Source of the DNA: Treponema sp.
Lineage (GTDB): Bacteria; Spirochaetota; Spirochaetia; Treponematales; Treponemataceae
NCBI GenBank assembly: GCA_017619795.1
Contig: JAFZRP010000103.1
Span: 1 to 37,874, forward strand
Length of the DNA stretch: 37,874 nucleotides
Reading direction: 5' to 3'
Below the pieces are notes generated by a model, which was given only the letters and a program-made list of their open reading frames with translations, had not been told where the DNA came from and searched no databases. Below are positions 1-7,605 of the stretch, piece by piece (the first letter of the stretch is position 1; every line of letters begins with the position of its first letter). The position numbers were made by a program, and so were the translations under genes.

Positions 1-1695
1 CAACCTTTATCGCTCAGTGGGTAGATGGCACTGGTACTGCATATAAGGTAGAGCACTGGCAGCAGAATGCAGATGATGATGAATACACACTTAAAGATAC
101 CGAAAATCTTGTTGGAACAATCGCTGCACAAACAGCTGCAACCGCAAAAACTTACACAGGCTTTACTGCAAAATCATTTACACAAACAACAATCGCCGCA
201 GACGGAAGCACAGTTGTCCGCATTGAATACGATCGCAACATCATCACTTATACATTCAAAGCAAACGGCGGAAACTGGTCGGGTAAAACAGAAGACAAAA
301 CTGTAAGCGGAAAGTACGGGGCTACAGTAACAGCTCCGGCCGCTCCAGTTAAAACAGGCTTCACCTTTGGCTCCTGGAATGCAGCAATTCCAGAAACCTT
401 TGGTTCGGCAGATGCAACCTTTATCGCTCAGTGGGTAGATGGCACTGGTACTGCATATAAGGTAGAGCACTGGCAGCAGAATGCAGATGATGATGAATAC
501 ACACTTAAAGATACCGAAAATCTTGTTGGAACACCCGCTGCACAAACAGCTGCAACCGCAAAAACTTACGACAACTTTACCGCCGGTACAGTAACTCAAA
601 CCTCAATTGCCACAGACGGCAGTACAGTTGTAAAAATCTACTATACGCGAAATGACGTTACCCTTACGCTTAATCTGGATGGTGGCGTGCTGGACTCACA
701 AACAGGCACAGTAACTATAACCGGTAAATACGGTTCAACCTACACAATTGAAACTCCAGTAAAAACAGGCTACACCTTTGCAAACTGGAGCTCTACGCTT
801 CCTGCTAAGCTTGAAGCCGGAACTTACACCGCAATCTACACTGTAAATACAGACACAAAATATACAGTAGAACACTATCTGCAGAATATTTATGATGATG
901 GTTATTTTCTTGATGCAACCGACGATCTAACCGGTACAACTGCAACAACAACAAATGCCGCTGCAAAAACTTACACAGGCTTTACTGCAAAATCATTTAC
1001 ACAAACAACAATCGCCGCAGACGGAACTTCGGTTGTACAGATTTACTACGACAGAGCTACCGCTACTTATACATTCAACGCTAACGGCGAAAATGAAAGT
1101 GGTGGTAAATGGGATGATAATTCCGAGACAAAAACTTTAAGCGGAAGGTACGAGGCCGAAGTAATAGAACCGGACGATCCAACAAAGACTGGTTACACCT
1201 TCAGCGAATGGACCGGAACTGCTCCTGTTCCGTCAACCTTTGGTACGGAAAATCTTACGTTCACCGCAAGTTATACACCAAAAACAAATACAGAGTATAA
1301 GGTAAAGCACTATCTGCAGAATGAGGATGATGATGAATATAGACTTGTTTTTACAGATTATTTGACGGGAACAACGGCAGAACAAACTGATGCTGAGGCA
1401 AGAACATATGAGCATTTTACTGCAGATTCATTTGAACAGGCAGAGATTGCGGCAGATGGAAGCACAGTTGTACGTATAAATTATAACCTCGAAACTGTAA
1501 CATTTACGCTTGATCTTGATGGTGGAACACTTGGTGGACAAACTGGAACCGTTGAGCAGACCGGTAAGTATGGGCAGACTGTAAACATAAGTGCTCCAAC
1601 CAGAACAGGCTACAGCTTTGAAGGCTGGAATAGAGTTGGAGGAAGATTGGCTCCTACATTCACTACGAATACCACGTATACCGCTAAGTGGAGTG
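1..1695 (+). repeat. Alternating B-repeat and spacer modules, partly identical in DNA
   Basis: Four B-repeats (about 243-450, 655-855, 1060-1290, 1492-1695) alternate with four spacer modules (about 33-240, 451-651, 858-1050, 1291-1490). Bases 1-155 recur at 415-569, an offset of 414 bp (138 codons), with only a two-base difference near 121/535. A 50-60 bp stretch around 147-206 recurs almost unchanged around 966-1025. The identity at DNA level points to recent duplication or gene conversion, not merely conserved protein sequence. More copies may lie left of the window. Confidence 0.85.
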
Positions 1696-2804
1696 CCGCG
1701 GGTGGAATAAGTGTTACGGTTTTACCAATAAGTGATATTGAAGTTACAAATAGTACTTCCCACAGTATCATAACCTTTACGGCGGAAGAGTGCACTTCGT
1801 ATCGCTGGACTTTAGATAATGAAGTAAAAGGAACTGGTAGAACCTGCGTTATTGATACTTTAGGACTCTATAAAGGTACTTACAAAATAAGTCTTGAAGC
1901 ACAAAAGAATGGAAAGTGGCATTCATATTTTGCACAGATAAAGGTTCTATGCAATAAAGGCATAGCTACTACAGCAGAAAATATAGTAGATGAGATTATG
2001 TCAATGCGGATGAGTGGTACACTTTATGTAACTGGTGAGCTTAATAATACAGATATAAGTAATATATATACAGCTATAACAACATTAAATTACAACAACA
2101 ATAATATACTTGTTTCATTGGATTTGTCACAGGTAACTGGACTTACAGAATTGGGGAATGATTTTGCATACTGTAGAGGACTAAGAAGCATAACCATACC
2201 AAACAGTGTAACGAGTATAGGAGAGGATGCTTTCCTAGGCTGTAGCGGACTAACAAGCATAACCATACCGAACAGTGTAACGAGTATAGGAGAAGGTGCT
2301 TTCCAGGATTGTAGCGGATTAACAAGCATAAACATACCGAACAGTGTAACGAGTATAGGAGAGGATGCTTTCAAGAATTGTAGCGGACTAACAAAAATAA
2401 CCATACCGAACAGCGTAACGAGTATAGGAGAATGTGCTTTCCTAGGCTGTAGCGGACTAACAAGCATAACCATACCGAACAGTTTAACGAGTATAGGAAG
2501 GAGTGTTTTCAATAATTGTAGCGGACTAACAAAAATAAACATACCGAACAGCGTAACGAGTATAGGAATGAATGCTTTCCTAGGCTGTAGCGGACTAACA
2601 AGCATAATCATACCGAACAGTGTAACGAGTATAGGAGAAGATGCTTTCAAGGATTGTACAAACCTTGCTAATGTTACATTTGTTACAATCATTGGCTGGA
2701 GGAGAATGGGAGGTGATAATATTAACTTTACAGATCTATCTAATCCTGTTACAGCTGCAACATATTTAAAAGATAATTGTAATTACACTTGGACTCGAGA
2801 CTAA
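1..2804 (+). CDS. B-repeat / leucine-rich-repeat surface protein, 5' end outside window
   Basis: The frame is open from base 3 to the TAA at 2802-2804 (933 codons seen). A GTG at 687 lies inside a repeat and is not the start; the true start lies left of the window. Positions 1 to about 1695 alternate two module types: InlB/Flg_new-like B-repeats (GKYG..., KTGYTF..W motifs) and spacer modules of the Y-VEHYLQN...DDDEY...DGSTVV.IYY type. About 1700-1960 is a PKD/Ig-like segment. 2172-2654 holds seven LRR_5 (TpLRR/BspA-like) repeats of exactly 23 residues, and the protein ends in a short capping segment (...YLKDNCNYTWTRD). Such proteins are exported or surface-attached and linked to adhesion; the signal peptide would be in the missing part. 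The next gene starts 18 bp downstream behind AAGGA, so the two may be co-transcribed. Function beyond adhesion-like surface protein is not claimed. Confidence 0.9.
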   Translation, partial: TFIAQWVDGTGTAYKVEHWQQNADDDEYTLKDTENLVGTIAAQTAATAKTYTGFTAKSFTQTTIAADGSTVVRIEYDRNIITYTFKANGGNWSGKTEDKTVSGKYGATVTAPAAPVKTGFTFGSWNAAIPETFGSADATFIAQWVDGTGTAYKVEHWQQNADDDEYTLKDTENLVGTPAAQTAATAKTYDNFTAGTVTQTSIATDGSTVVKIYYTRNDVTLTLNLDGGVLDSQTGTVTITGKYGSTYTIETPVKTGYTFANWSSTLPAKLEAGTYTAIYTVNTDTKYTVEHYLQNIYDDGYFLDATDDLTGTTATTTNAAAKTYTGFTAKSFTQTTIAADGTSVVQIYYDRATATYTFNANGENESGGKWDDNSETKTLSGRYEAEVIEPDDPTKTGYTFSEWTGTAPVPSTFGTENLTFTASYTPKTNTEYKVKHYLQNEDDDEYRLVFTDYLTGTTAEQTDAEARTYEHFTADSFEQAEIAADGSTVVRINYNLETVTFTLDLDGGTLGGQTGTVEQTGKYGQTVNISAPTRTGYSFEGWNRVGGRLAPTFTTNTTYTAKWSAAGGISVTVLPISDIEVTNSTSHSIITFTAEECTSYRWTLDNEVKGTGRTCVIDTLGLYKGTYKISLEAQKNGKWHSYFAQIKVLCNKGIATTAENIVDEIMSMRMSGTLYVTGELNNTDISNIYTAITTLNYNNNNILVSLDLSQVTGLTELGNDFAYCRGLRSITIPNSVTSIGEDAFLGCSGLTSITIPNSVTSIGEGAFQDCSGLTSINIPNSVTSIGEDAFKNCSGLTKITIPNSVTSIGECAFLGCSGLTSITIPNSLTSIGRSVFNNCSGLTKINIPNSVTSIGMNAFLGCSGLTSIIIPNSVTSIGEDAFKDCTNLANVTFVTIIGWRRMGGDNINFTDLSNPVTAATYLKDNCNYTWTRD
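2172..2654 (+). repeat. Seven tandem 69-bp leucine-rich repeats (TpLRR)
   Basis: Seven in-frame units of 23 residues (69 bp), consensus C-S-G-L-T-S-I-T-I-P-N-S-V-T-S-I-G-E-x-A-F-x-x, run without any indel. The core IPNSVTSIG is unchanged in six of seven units. DNA of the units is nearly identical (for example gtaacgagtataggag), with variation concentrated at the two residues before and after A-F. This is the BspA/TpLRR family typical of oral and gut treponemes and Bacteroidetes. Confidence 0.95.
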
Positions 2805-2822
2805 ATTAATAAGGAAAACTAT

Positions 2823-5800
2823 ATGAAAAAACTATTAAAAACCATACAATTTCTTACACTAGTAACCTTCATTCTTGCAGGTATGCTTTCCTGTACAAAC
2901 CTGCTGGGTAAAAAATCTGCGAATGAATCAGAGACTGCAAAAAAGAACGCGGCATATATTACTTTGAGTGTGGTAGGGCTTGGGCGTAATGTTAATCCTG
3001 TTATAAATGCAGAGGCGCTTACAAACCTTGTGCTAAAAGGAACAAAAACTGGTGGTACAGAGCAAACGCTTGGTCACTGGAATGCGGTAAACGAATTGCA
3101 AACTGCTAAATGTGCTGTTTCTACTGATGAATGGTCTTTTACCTTAACTGCAAAGGCTGGAGGAGTGAACGGAACAACGCTCAGTGGAACAATAACAAAA
3201 GAGATTGAACTTGGAGATAATGCACTTAGCTTTGTGCTTTCAATTTCTGATGATGGAGCTGGCGATGAAAATAGCGTTGGTTCTTTCAATATCACTCTTA
3301 ATTATGATGGGGCGGATAATAAAAGCAATGTTTCTTATGCACTAGCTACATTGGAAGATATGGACGATACGGTTGTTTCAGGCTTTAATCCTCCAATACG
3401 GCTAACACCATCATCAAACGCTGTAGTTTTCGCTGCTGATAATATTTCAGTTGGGACCTACCGTGCAAAAGTTATGTTTTTTGCAGAAAGTAATGAGGAT
3501 GGTGTTGATGATTTTGAAATTGCCCCATACAGCGAGCTTGTCCAGATTTCCAGTGGATTAACATCATCAGCCACCCGGCAAATTACAAGCTTTGATAATC
3601 TTTACACAATCAATTACCATTTGAACGACGGTGCTCTTGCTGCTGGAGTAACTTTACAGGAGACATTTACAAGAAAGAGCACAATAACTCTTCCAGATGA
3701 AAACTCTATTACTCGAGCCGATTATGTTTTTGGCGGCTGGTACACAGACCAAAACTGTACTGCAGGTAACGAAATCTCAACAATTACAAACATTACAACT
3801 AATTTGGACGTATATGCAAAGTGGCATCACACAGTACGCTTTGTAACTGACCATGGAACAGCACCTGATGATTTGATTTTTGAAGAAGAAGAAACGCTTA
3901 CACTTACAGATACAAACTTACTAGTTCTTCCTGTTGAAGGTTATTACTTCTGTGGGTGGTATTCGAACAGCAGCTATGAAAATGGTACAAGGGTACGAGC
4001 AGGACAGAATGTTACTACAAATCTTACTCTTTATGCAAAATGGGTTGCACGTAATGGACCTGACGATGGCTTTGTGTTTGTAGAAGGCGGAACGGTTGTT
4101 GGAAGTGATGATTATAACCAGAACAGAAGTCATGGAAATACGTACATAGGAGCTTTCCCAGGCGGTAGAACAGTAACCTTGAGCAGCTTCTATATAAGTG
4201 ACCATGAGGTTACACAGGGTGAATATGTTGCTGTTATGGAAATAAATCCAAGTGGCTTCAGTTCAGACCCAGAAAGCGAAGAAGTACAGGAAAACAGACC
4301 TGTGGAAAATGTAAGCTGGTATGATGCAATATACTTCTGTAACAAGTACAGTGAATCTGTTAGATTAACACCGTGCTATAAGGTTGATGGAAATACAGAC
4401 GTAACAAACTGGAACTATACACCTCATAATGGCGGCAGTATAAGCGGCACAATTACTTGCGATATGACTGCTGACGGCTATAGACTTCCGACTGAAGCAG
4501 AGTGGGAATATGCAGCACGCGGTGGACAGAAAACTTACGGAACAGCAGCCTTTGCAAATTACTATGCAGGTGCGGCTACAACAGATTACATGGAATGGAA
4601 CGATAGCAATTTGGAACGCGTAGGCTGGTATTCAAATATTTCAAGCAATAAAACACATGAGGTTAAAAAGAAAATACCTAATGCACTTAATTTGTGCGAT
4701 ATGAGCGGAAACGTAATGGAATGGTGCTGGGACTGGTACAATGACTCTGTTGGCACAGGCAGCGTGACTGACCCTTGCGGCGCTTCGTCGGGCTCTGACC
4801 GTCTCATACGCGGCGGTAGCTGGAGAGGCATCTCCTTCAGCTGTTCTGTTCCTTACCGGAGCAACAACGACCCGAGCAGCCGCGAAGACGTCATCGGTTT
4901 CCGGCTCGTTCGCTCCGCAGAATCTGATATTCATAATGTAAACTATGTTACAGCACACGGCAATGCCCCAGCAGCAACTAAAGTGCGAACAGTTATAACT
5001 TCTGAAACACTGCCAACCCTTACAGCAGATGGCTGGATTTTCTGTGGGTGGTATACAGATAGCAGTTATAGTAGCGACAAAAAGGCAAGTGTTGGACAAA
5101 GAGTTAATGATAATCTAACTTTATATGCAAAGTGGATAGAGAGTGACGGCTTTGTGTTTGTACAAGGCGGAACAGTTGTTGGAAGAAATGATTATAACCA
5201 AAACACAAGTATGGGTTACATAGGAGCTTTCCCAGCAGGCAGAACAGTAAACTTGAGCAGTTTCTATATGAGTGATCATGAGCTTACACAAGCAGAATAT
5301 GTTGCTGTTATGGGAACAAATCCAAGTAGTTTCAGTTCAGCCCCAGCAAGCTATGAAGTACAGGAAAACAGACCTGTGGAAAATGTAAGCTGGTATGATG
5401 CAATATACTTCTGTAACAAGTATAGTGAATCTGTAGGATTAACTCCATGCTATAAGGTTAATGGAAATACAAGCGTAATAAGCTGGAATTATATGCCTCA
5501 TAATGGCGACAGCATATACGCTGAAATTACCTGCGATATGACTGCTAACGGCTATAGACTTCCAACTGAAGCAGAGTGGGAATATGCAGCACGAGGTGGG
5601 CAGAAAACTTATGGTAAGCCAGCCTTCGTAAACTATTTTGCAGGTGCGAGCACAGGAAGTTATACGTCAACTATTAACAGCAATTTAGACAGTGTAGGCT
5701 GGTACTGGTATAATGTATGTAATGATGGTGTTACAGGCAGTGCTGCTAGTAGTGGAAGAATAGGTTTTGGCACACATGAAGTTAAGAAAAAAGCACCTAA

Positions 5801-6044
5801 CGCACTTGACTTGTACGATATGAGTGGAAACGTATTTGAATGGTGCTGGGATTGGGATGGCAGTATATCCACTAGTGAGACTGTGAACAACCCTTGCGGC
5901 GCTTCGTCGGGCTATTACCGCCTCATACGCGGTGGTAGCTGGGGCTACGACGCCTACTACAGTTCTGTTTCTTACCGGGGCAACTACCACCCGAATGACC
6001 GCGACTACAACTACGGTTTCCGGCTTGTTCGCTCTGCTCGGTAA
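2823..6044 (+). CDS. Lipoprotein with two FGE-fold domains, each ending in a DGR-type variable region
   Basis: 1073 residues; start ATG behind AAGGA. A signal peptide ends at Cys24 (AGMLSC, a loose spirochaetal lipobox). In order: a beta-rich N-terminal domain (about 25-255), two B-repeats (260-408), FGE-sulfatase/SUMF1 domain 1 (415-700), a third B-repeat (702-770), FGE domain 2 (775-1073). The halves are clear duplicates (shared blocks such as ENRPVENVSWYDAIYFCNKY and RLPTEAEWEYAARGGQKTYG). The cysteine pair of catalytic FGE is absent and the terminal GFRC is GFRL, so sulfatase activation is unlikely. This C-type-lectin-like fold is the scaffold of T. denticola TvpA, a DGR-diversified lipoprotein. 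Both domains end in a segment rich in first/second-codon-position differences (residues 651-699 and 1024-1073). Likely role: surface display of variable ligand-binding sites. Reverse transcriptase and template are not in the window. Confidence 0.93.
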   Translation: MKKLLKTIQFLTLVTFILAGMLSCTNLLGKKSANESETAKKNAAYITLSVVGLGRNVNPVINAEALTNLVLKGTKTGGTEQTLGHWNAVNELQTAKCAVSTDEWSFTLTAKAGGVNGTTLSGTITKEIELGDNALSFVLSISDDGAGDENSVGSFNITLNYDGADNKSNVSYALATLEDMDDTVVSGFNPPIRLTPSSNAVVFAADNISVGTYRAKVMFFAESNEDGVDDFEIAPYSELVQISSGLTSSATRQITSFDNLYTINYHLNDGALAAGVTLQETFTRKSTITLPDENSITRADYVFGGWYTDQNCTAGNEISTITNITTNLDVYAKWHHTVRFVTDHGTAPDDLIFEEEETLTLTDTNLLVLPVEGYYFCGWYSNSSYENGTRVRAGQNVTTNLTLYAKWVARNGPDDGFVFVEGGTVVGSDDYNQNRSHGNTYIGAFPGGRTVTLSSFYISDHEVTQGEYVAVMEINPSGFSSDPESEEVQENRPVENVSWYDAIYFCNKYSESVRLTPCYKVDGNTDVTNWNYTPHNGGSISGTITCDMTADGYRLPTEAEWEYAARGGQKTYGTAAFANYYAGAATTDYMEWNDSNLERVGWYSNISSNKTHEVKKKIPNALNLCDMSGNVMEWCWDWYNDSVGTGSVTDPCGASSGSDRLIRGGSWRGISFSCSVPYRSNNDPSSREDVIGFRLVRSAESDIHNVNYVTAHGNAPAATKVRTVITSETLPTLTADGWIFCGWYTDSSYSSDKKASVGQRVNDNLTLYAKWIESDGFVFVQGGTVVGRNDYNQNTSMGYIGAFPAGRTVNLSSFYMSDHELTQAEYVAVMGTNPSSFSSAPASYEVQENRPVENVSWYDAIYFCNKYSESVGLTPCYKVNGNTSVISWNYMPHNGDSIYAEITCDMTANGYRLPTEAEWEYAARGGQKTYGKPAFVNYFAGASTGSYTSTINSNLDSVGWYWYNVCNDGVTGSAASSGRIGFGTHEVKKKAPNALDLYDMSGNVFEWCWDWDGSISTSETVNNPCGASSGYYRLIRGGSWGYDAYYSSVSYRGNYHPNDRDYNYGFRLVRSAR
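4773..4919 (+). other. DGR variable region 1 (internal)
   Basis: 49 codons from PCGASSG to GFRLVRSA at the end of FGE domain 1. Aligned without gaps to the copy at 5892-6038, 30 codons encode the same residue and 19 differ in amino acid. In 16 of the 19 the third base is the same (C in 13, T in 3) and only positions 1 and 2 change (gac/tac, ggc/tac, atc/gac, ttc/tac). That fits adenine-directed mutagenesis of AAC/AAT template codons. Framework codons (RLIRGGSW, YR, GFRLVRSA) are conserved. The segment is visibly richer in G and C than its AT-rich surroundings. Its internal position, with another 370 residues following, is unusual, since variable regions normally sit at the C terminus. Confidence 0.85.
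5892..6041 (+). other. DGR variable region 2 (C-terminal)
   Basis: Second copy of the variable cassette, ending at the last codon before TAA 6042-6044. It is rich in TAC, GAC, AAC, GGC and CAC codons (many Tyr, Asp, Asn), typical for randomised AAC codons, between the fixed blocks RLIRGGSW and YGFRLVRSA. The 3' block ggtttccggct.gttcgctc, shared with region 1 except for synonymous third-base changes, is where an IMH-type homing sequence would be expected. A small inverted repeat follows the stop codon immediately. Confidence 0.87.
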
Positions 6045-6059
6045 CACCCATATAGGTGT
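6044..6059 (+). other. Inverted repeat directly after variable region 2
   Basis: ACACC (6044-6048), six-base spacer CATATA, GGTGT (6055-6059): a perfect five-pair stem starting in the stop codon. Several DGRs carry a hairpin or cruciform just downstream of the variable region that helps target recognition. Position fits that role; the stem is short, so the assignment is tentative. Confidence 0.4.
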
Positions 6060-6071
6060 GGCAGCAAGGTT

Positions 6072-6122
6072 TGTCATTTTCGGGCCCGTATACTGTGTCA
6101 TTTTCGGGCTTGATCCGAAAAT
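6072..6122. repeat. Direct repeat plus palindrome, REP-like intergenic element
   Basis: TGTCATTTTCGGGC occurs at 6072-6085 and again at 6096-6109 (24-bp offset). The second copy begins a perfect eight-pair palindrome, ATTTTCGG (6100-6107) / CCGAAAAT (6115-6122), around GCTTGAT. No T-run follows, so it is not a classic terminator. It looks like a dispersed palindromic intergenic repeat, with the first copy a decayed or partial unit. Confidence 0.6.
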
Positions 6123-6139
6123 CTGTTTTGGTATATATT
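6110..6139 (+). promoter_or_regulatory. Candidate promoter for the SH3-domain gene
   Basis: TTGATC (6110-6115), 18-bp spacer, TATATT (6134-6139). The -35 element overlaps the loop and right arm of the palindrome. Match by eye only. Confidence 0.35.
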
Positions 6140-6172
6140 GGCGTGGAAAATAAAAGTTGCCAGAGGTAAAAA

Positions 6173-6874
6173 ATGAACAAAAGAAAAATACTGTTCGCAG
6201 TAATGCTCATACTTGCATTTAATGGTTTTGCACAGACAAAAGAAATTGCAAATGGAACTGTTATAGAAAAAGACAGCCGCAAAATTGTAAGAAAGCATGA
6301 ACAGCAGCTGGTAATTGACTATTCTGCATCAGACTTTCAGCTTGTTATTTATGACAATCCGATAAAGAAAAATCAAATTGGCAATTTGCAGAGAAAACAG
6401 GAAATAACAATTAAGCAGATTATTTTCCTTGATGAAAAAGAAACCTGGTTCAAAATTGAATACGACAACAAAGAAGGCTATATCCTATACTCAAGCTTTA
6501 TAAATGACCCATACAAAAATGATGTGTGGTTGCCGGTAGAAGAAATCAAGAGCGGTTCAAAAACCTATCACACAAAAAAATATGCAAGTACATATTTTGT
6601 ATATACAAACCTGCGAATTAGAGACAAGCCTGGTCTTGATGGAACAAAAATTGGTCTGATAGAAGCAACTCATTCAAAATATGCGACCGTAAAAACAAAA
6701 GAAGTAACGGAAGAAAAAGAAACCATAGACGGAATAACAGAACGCTGGGCAAAAATTGAATACAATGGAATTACAGGCTGGGTCTTTGGCGGTTATTTAG
6801 AGATTGAACGCGGCGGACCTAAGTTCAGTACTCCTGAATGGGAAATAGAGATGAGCCTGGGAGCTGGAATCTAA
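6173..6874 (+). CDS. Exported bacterial SH3-domain protein
   Basis: 233 residues, ATG preceded by AGAGG. A cleavable-type signal peptide (MNKRKILFAVMLILAFNGFA, then Q) lacks a lipobox Cys, so the product is probably periplasmic. Two SH3-like regions can be seen: about 55-105 (...NPIKKNQIGNLQRK...WFKIEYDNKEGYILYSSF) and about 140-213 (TNLRIRDKPGLDGTKIGLI...WAKIEYNGITGWVFGGYL). The second carries the classic N-LR-R..P..ΔG..I / W..I.Y.G..GWV.G.YL pattern. Bacterial SH3 domains often bind peptidoglycan or partner proteins; the substrate here is unknown. The stop lies 35 bp before the HAD gene start. Confidence 0.85.
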   Translation: MNKRKILFAVMLILAFNGFAQTKEIANGTVIEKDSRKIVRKHEQQLVIDYSASDFQLVIYDNPIKKNQIGNLQRKQEITIKQIIFLDEKETWFKIEYDNKEGYILYSSFINDPYKNDVWLPVEEIKSGSKTYHTKKYASTYFVYTNLRIRDKPGLDGTKIGLIEATHSKYATVKTKEVTEEKETIDGITERWAKIEYNGITGWVFGGYLEIERGGPKFSTPEWEIEMSLGAGI

Positions 6875-6909
6875 AAAGTTATAATTATATAAGGTATATT
6901 TTAAGTAAA

Positions 6910-7596
6910 ATGATTAAAGCTGTTATCTTTGATATGTTTGAAACGCTTGTAACGCTGTTTGTTGGTAAAACCTATTTCAGCGAAGATATTGCGGCCGATG
7001 TTGGAGTGCCTCTGGAAAAGTTCAGAAAGGAATGGCATGTAATTGAACACGAGCGAAGTATTGGAAAATATACAATAGAAGAAGGGCTTGAGCTTGTGCT
7101 TAAAAGTCTTGGGGTATACTCGCCGGAAGTGCTTAAGCTTGTTGTGAATAATAGACGAAGCGCTCTTGAAGATACTTTTTCTGCAATTCCCGAGGAATCT
7201 GTTCAGCTTTTGAAGGAGCTGAAGGCGAGGGGAATAAAAACAGGTTTAATGACAAATACCTTTTCTGATGAACGCGATATGATTCGTTCCTGTAAGCTGT
7301 TTCCGTATTTTGATGTACCGCTTATTTCTTTCGAACAGGGAATCTGTAAGCCTGCGCCTGAATTATATAAAAAGATGACGGAGCTTTTAGGGGTAGAAGC
7401 CGGCGAGTGTCTTTTTGTTGGTGATGGTGGTTCCAGGGAATTATATGGTGCAAGAGAAGCTGGAATGCATCCTGTTCAGTGTACCTGGTTCCATGAGTTT
7501 GCTTTTGAGCCACATATTCCGTGTGCGGTATTGGACGAGTTTGACCATGCAGCTACTCAGCTTGAGATTCTGGATTATCTGGATAAAACTTACTGA
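6910..7596 (+). CDS. HAD-superfamily hydrolase (haloacid dehalogenase-like phosphatase)
   Basis: The start is taken at ATG 6910 (MIKAVIFDMFETL), where family homology begins. An upstream in-frame ATG at 6838 would add 24 unrelated residues inside the previous gene. 228 residues. All HAD motifs are visible: motif I FDMFETL (nucleophile Asp8), motif II MTNT, motif III Lys in CKPAPELY, motif IV FVGDGGSREL. A helical cap lies between motifs I and II. The D-x-F-E-T form of motif I is common in YjjG/haloacid-dehalogenase-like members. The substrate cannot be told. No good Shine-Dalgarno is seen (AAGG sits 15 nt upstream). Convergent with the HD-GYP gene, 9 bp apart. Confidence 0.88.
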   Translation: MIKAVIFDMFETLVTLFVGKTYFSEDIAADVGVPLEKFRKEWHVIEHERSIGKYTIEEGLELVLKSLGVYSPEVLKLVVNNRRSALEDTFSAIPEESVQLLKELKARGIKTGLMTNTFSDERDMIRSCKLFPYFDVPLISFEQGICKPAPELYKKMTELLGVEAGECLFVGDGGSRELYGAREAGMHPVQCTWFHEFAFEPHIPCAVLDEFDHAATQLEILDYLDKTY

Positions 7597-7605
7597 TTTA
7601 TTGAT

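Noticed and set aside
174..599. Cysteine-rich minus-strand frame over the B-repeats
   Set aside because: Antisense of repeat DNA; composition and position follow the plus-strand repeats, and it has no ribosome site.
2172..2654. CRISPR-like regular repeat
   Set aside because: Units are contiguous and coding (23 codons each), with no unique spacers of equal length and no cas genes.
2090..2692. Minus-strand frame with regular repeats opposite the LRR array
   Set aside because: Mirror of the 69-bp coding repeats; the LRR frame has clear family similarity.
687..2804. GTG 687 as the start of the first gene
   Set aside because: The frame is open back to base 3 with the same repeat modules, and 687 is in the middle of a B-repeat. 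It is a window-edge artefact.
4066..6044. Active formylglycine-generating enzyme
   Set aside because: The catalytic cysteine pair is missing and GFRC is GFRL; the fold is used as a binding scaffold.
5932..6153. 73-residue plus-strand frame over variable region 2
   Set aside because: Shadow of the GC-rich variable region in another frame; no ribosome site or family similarity.
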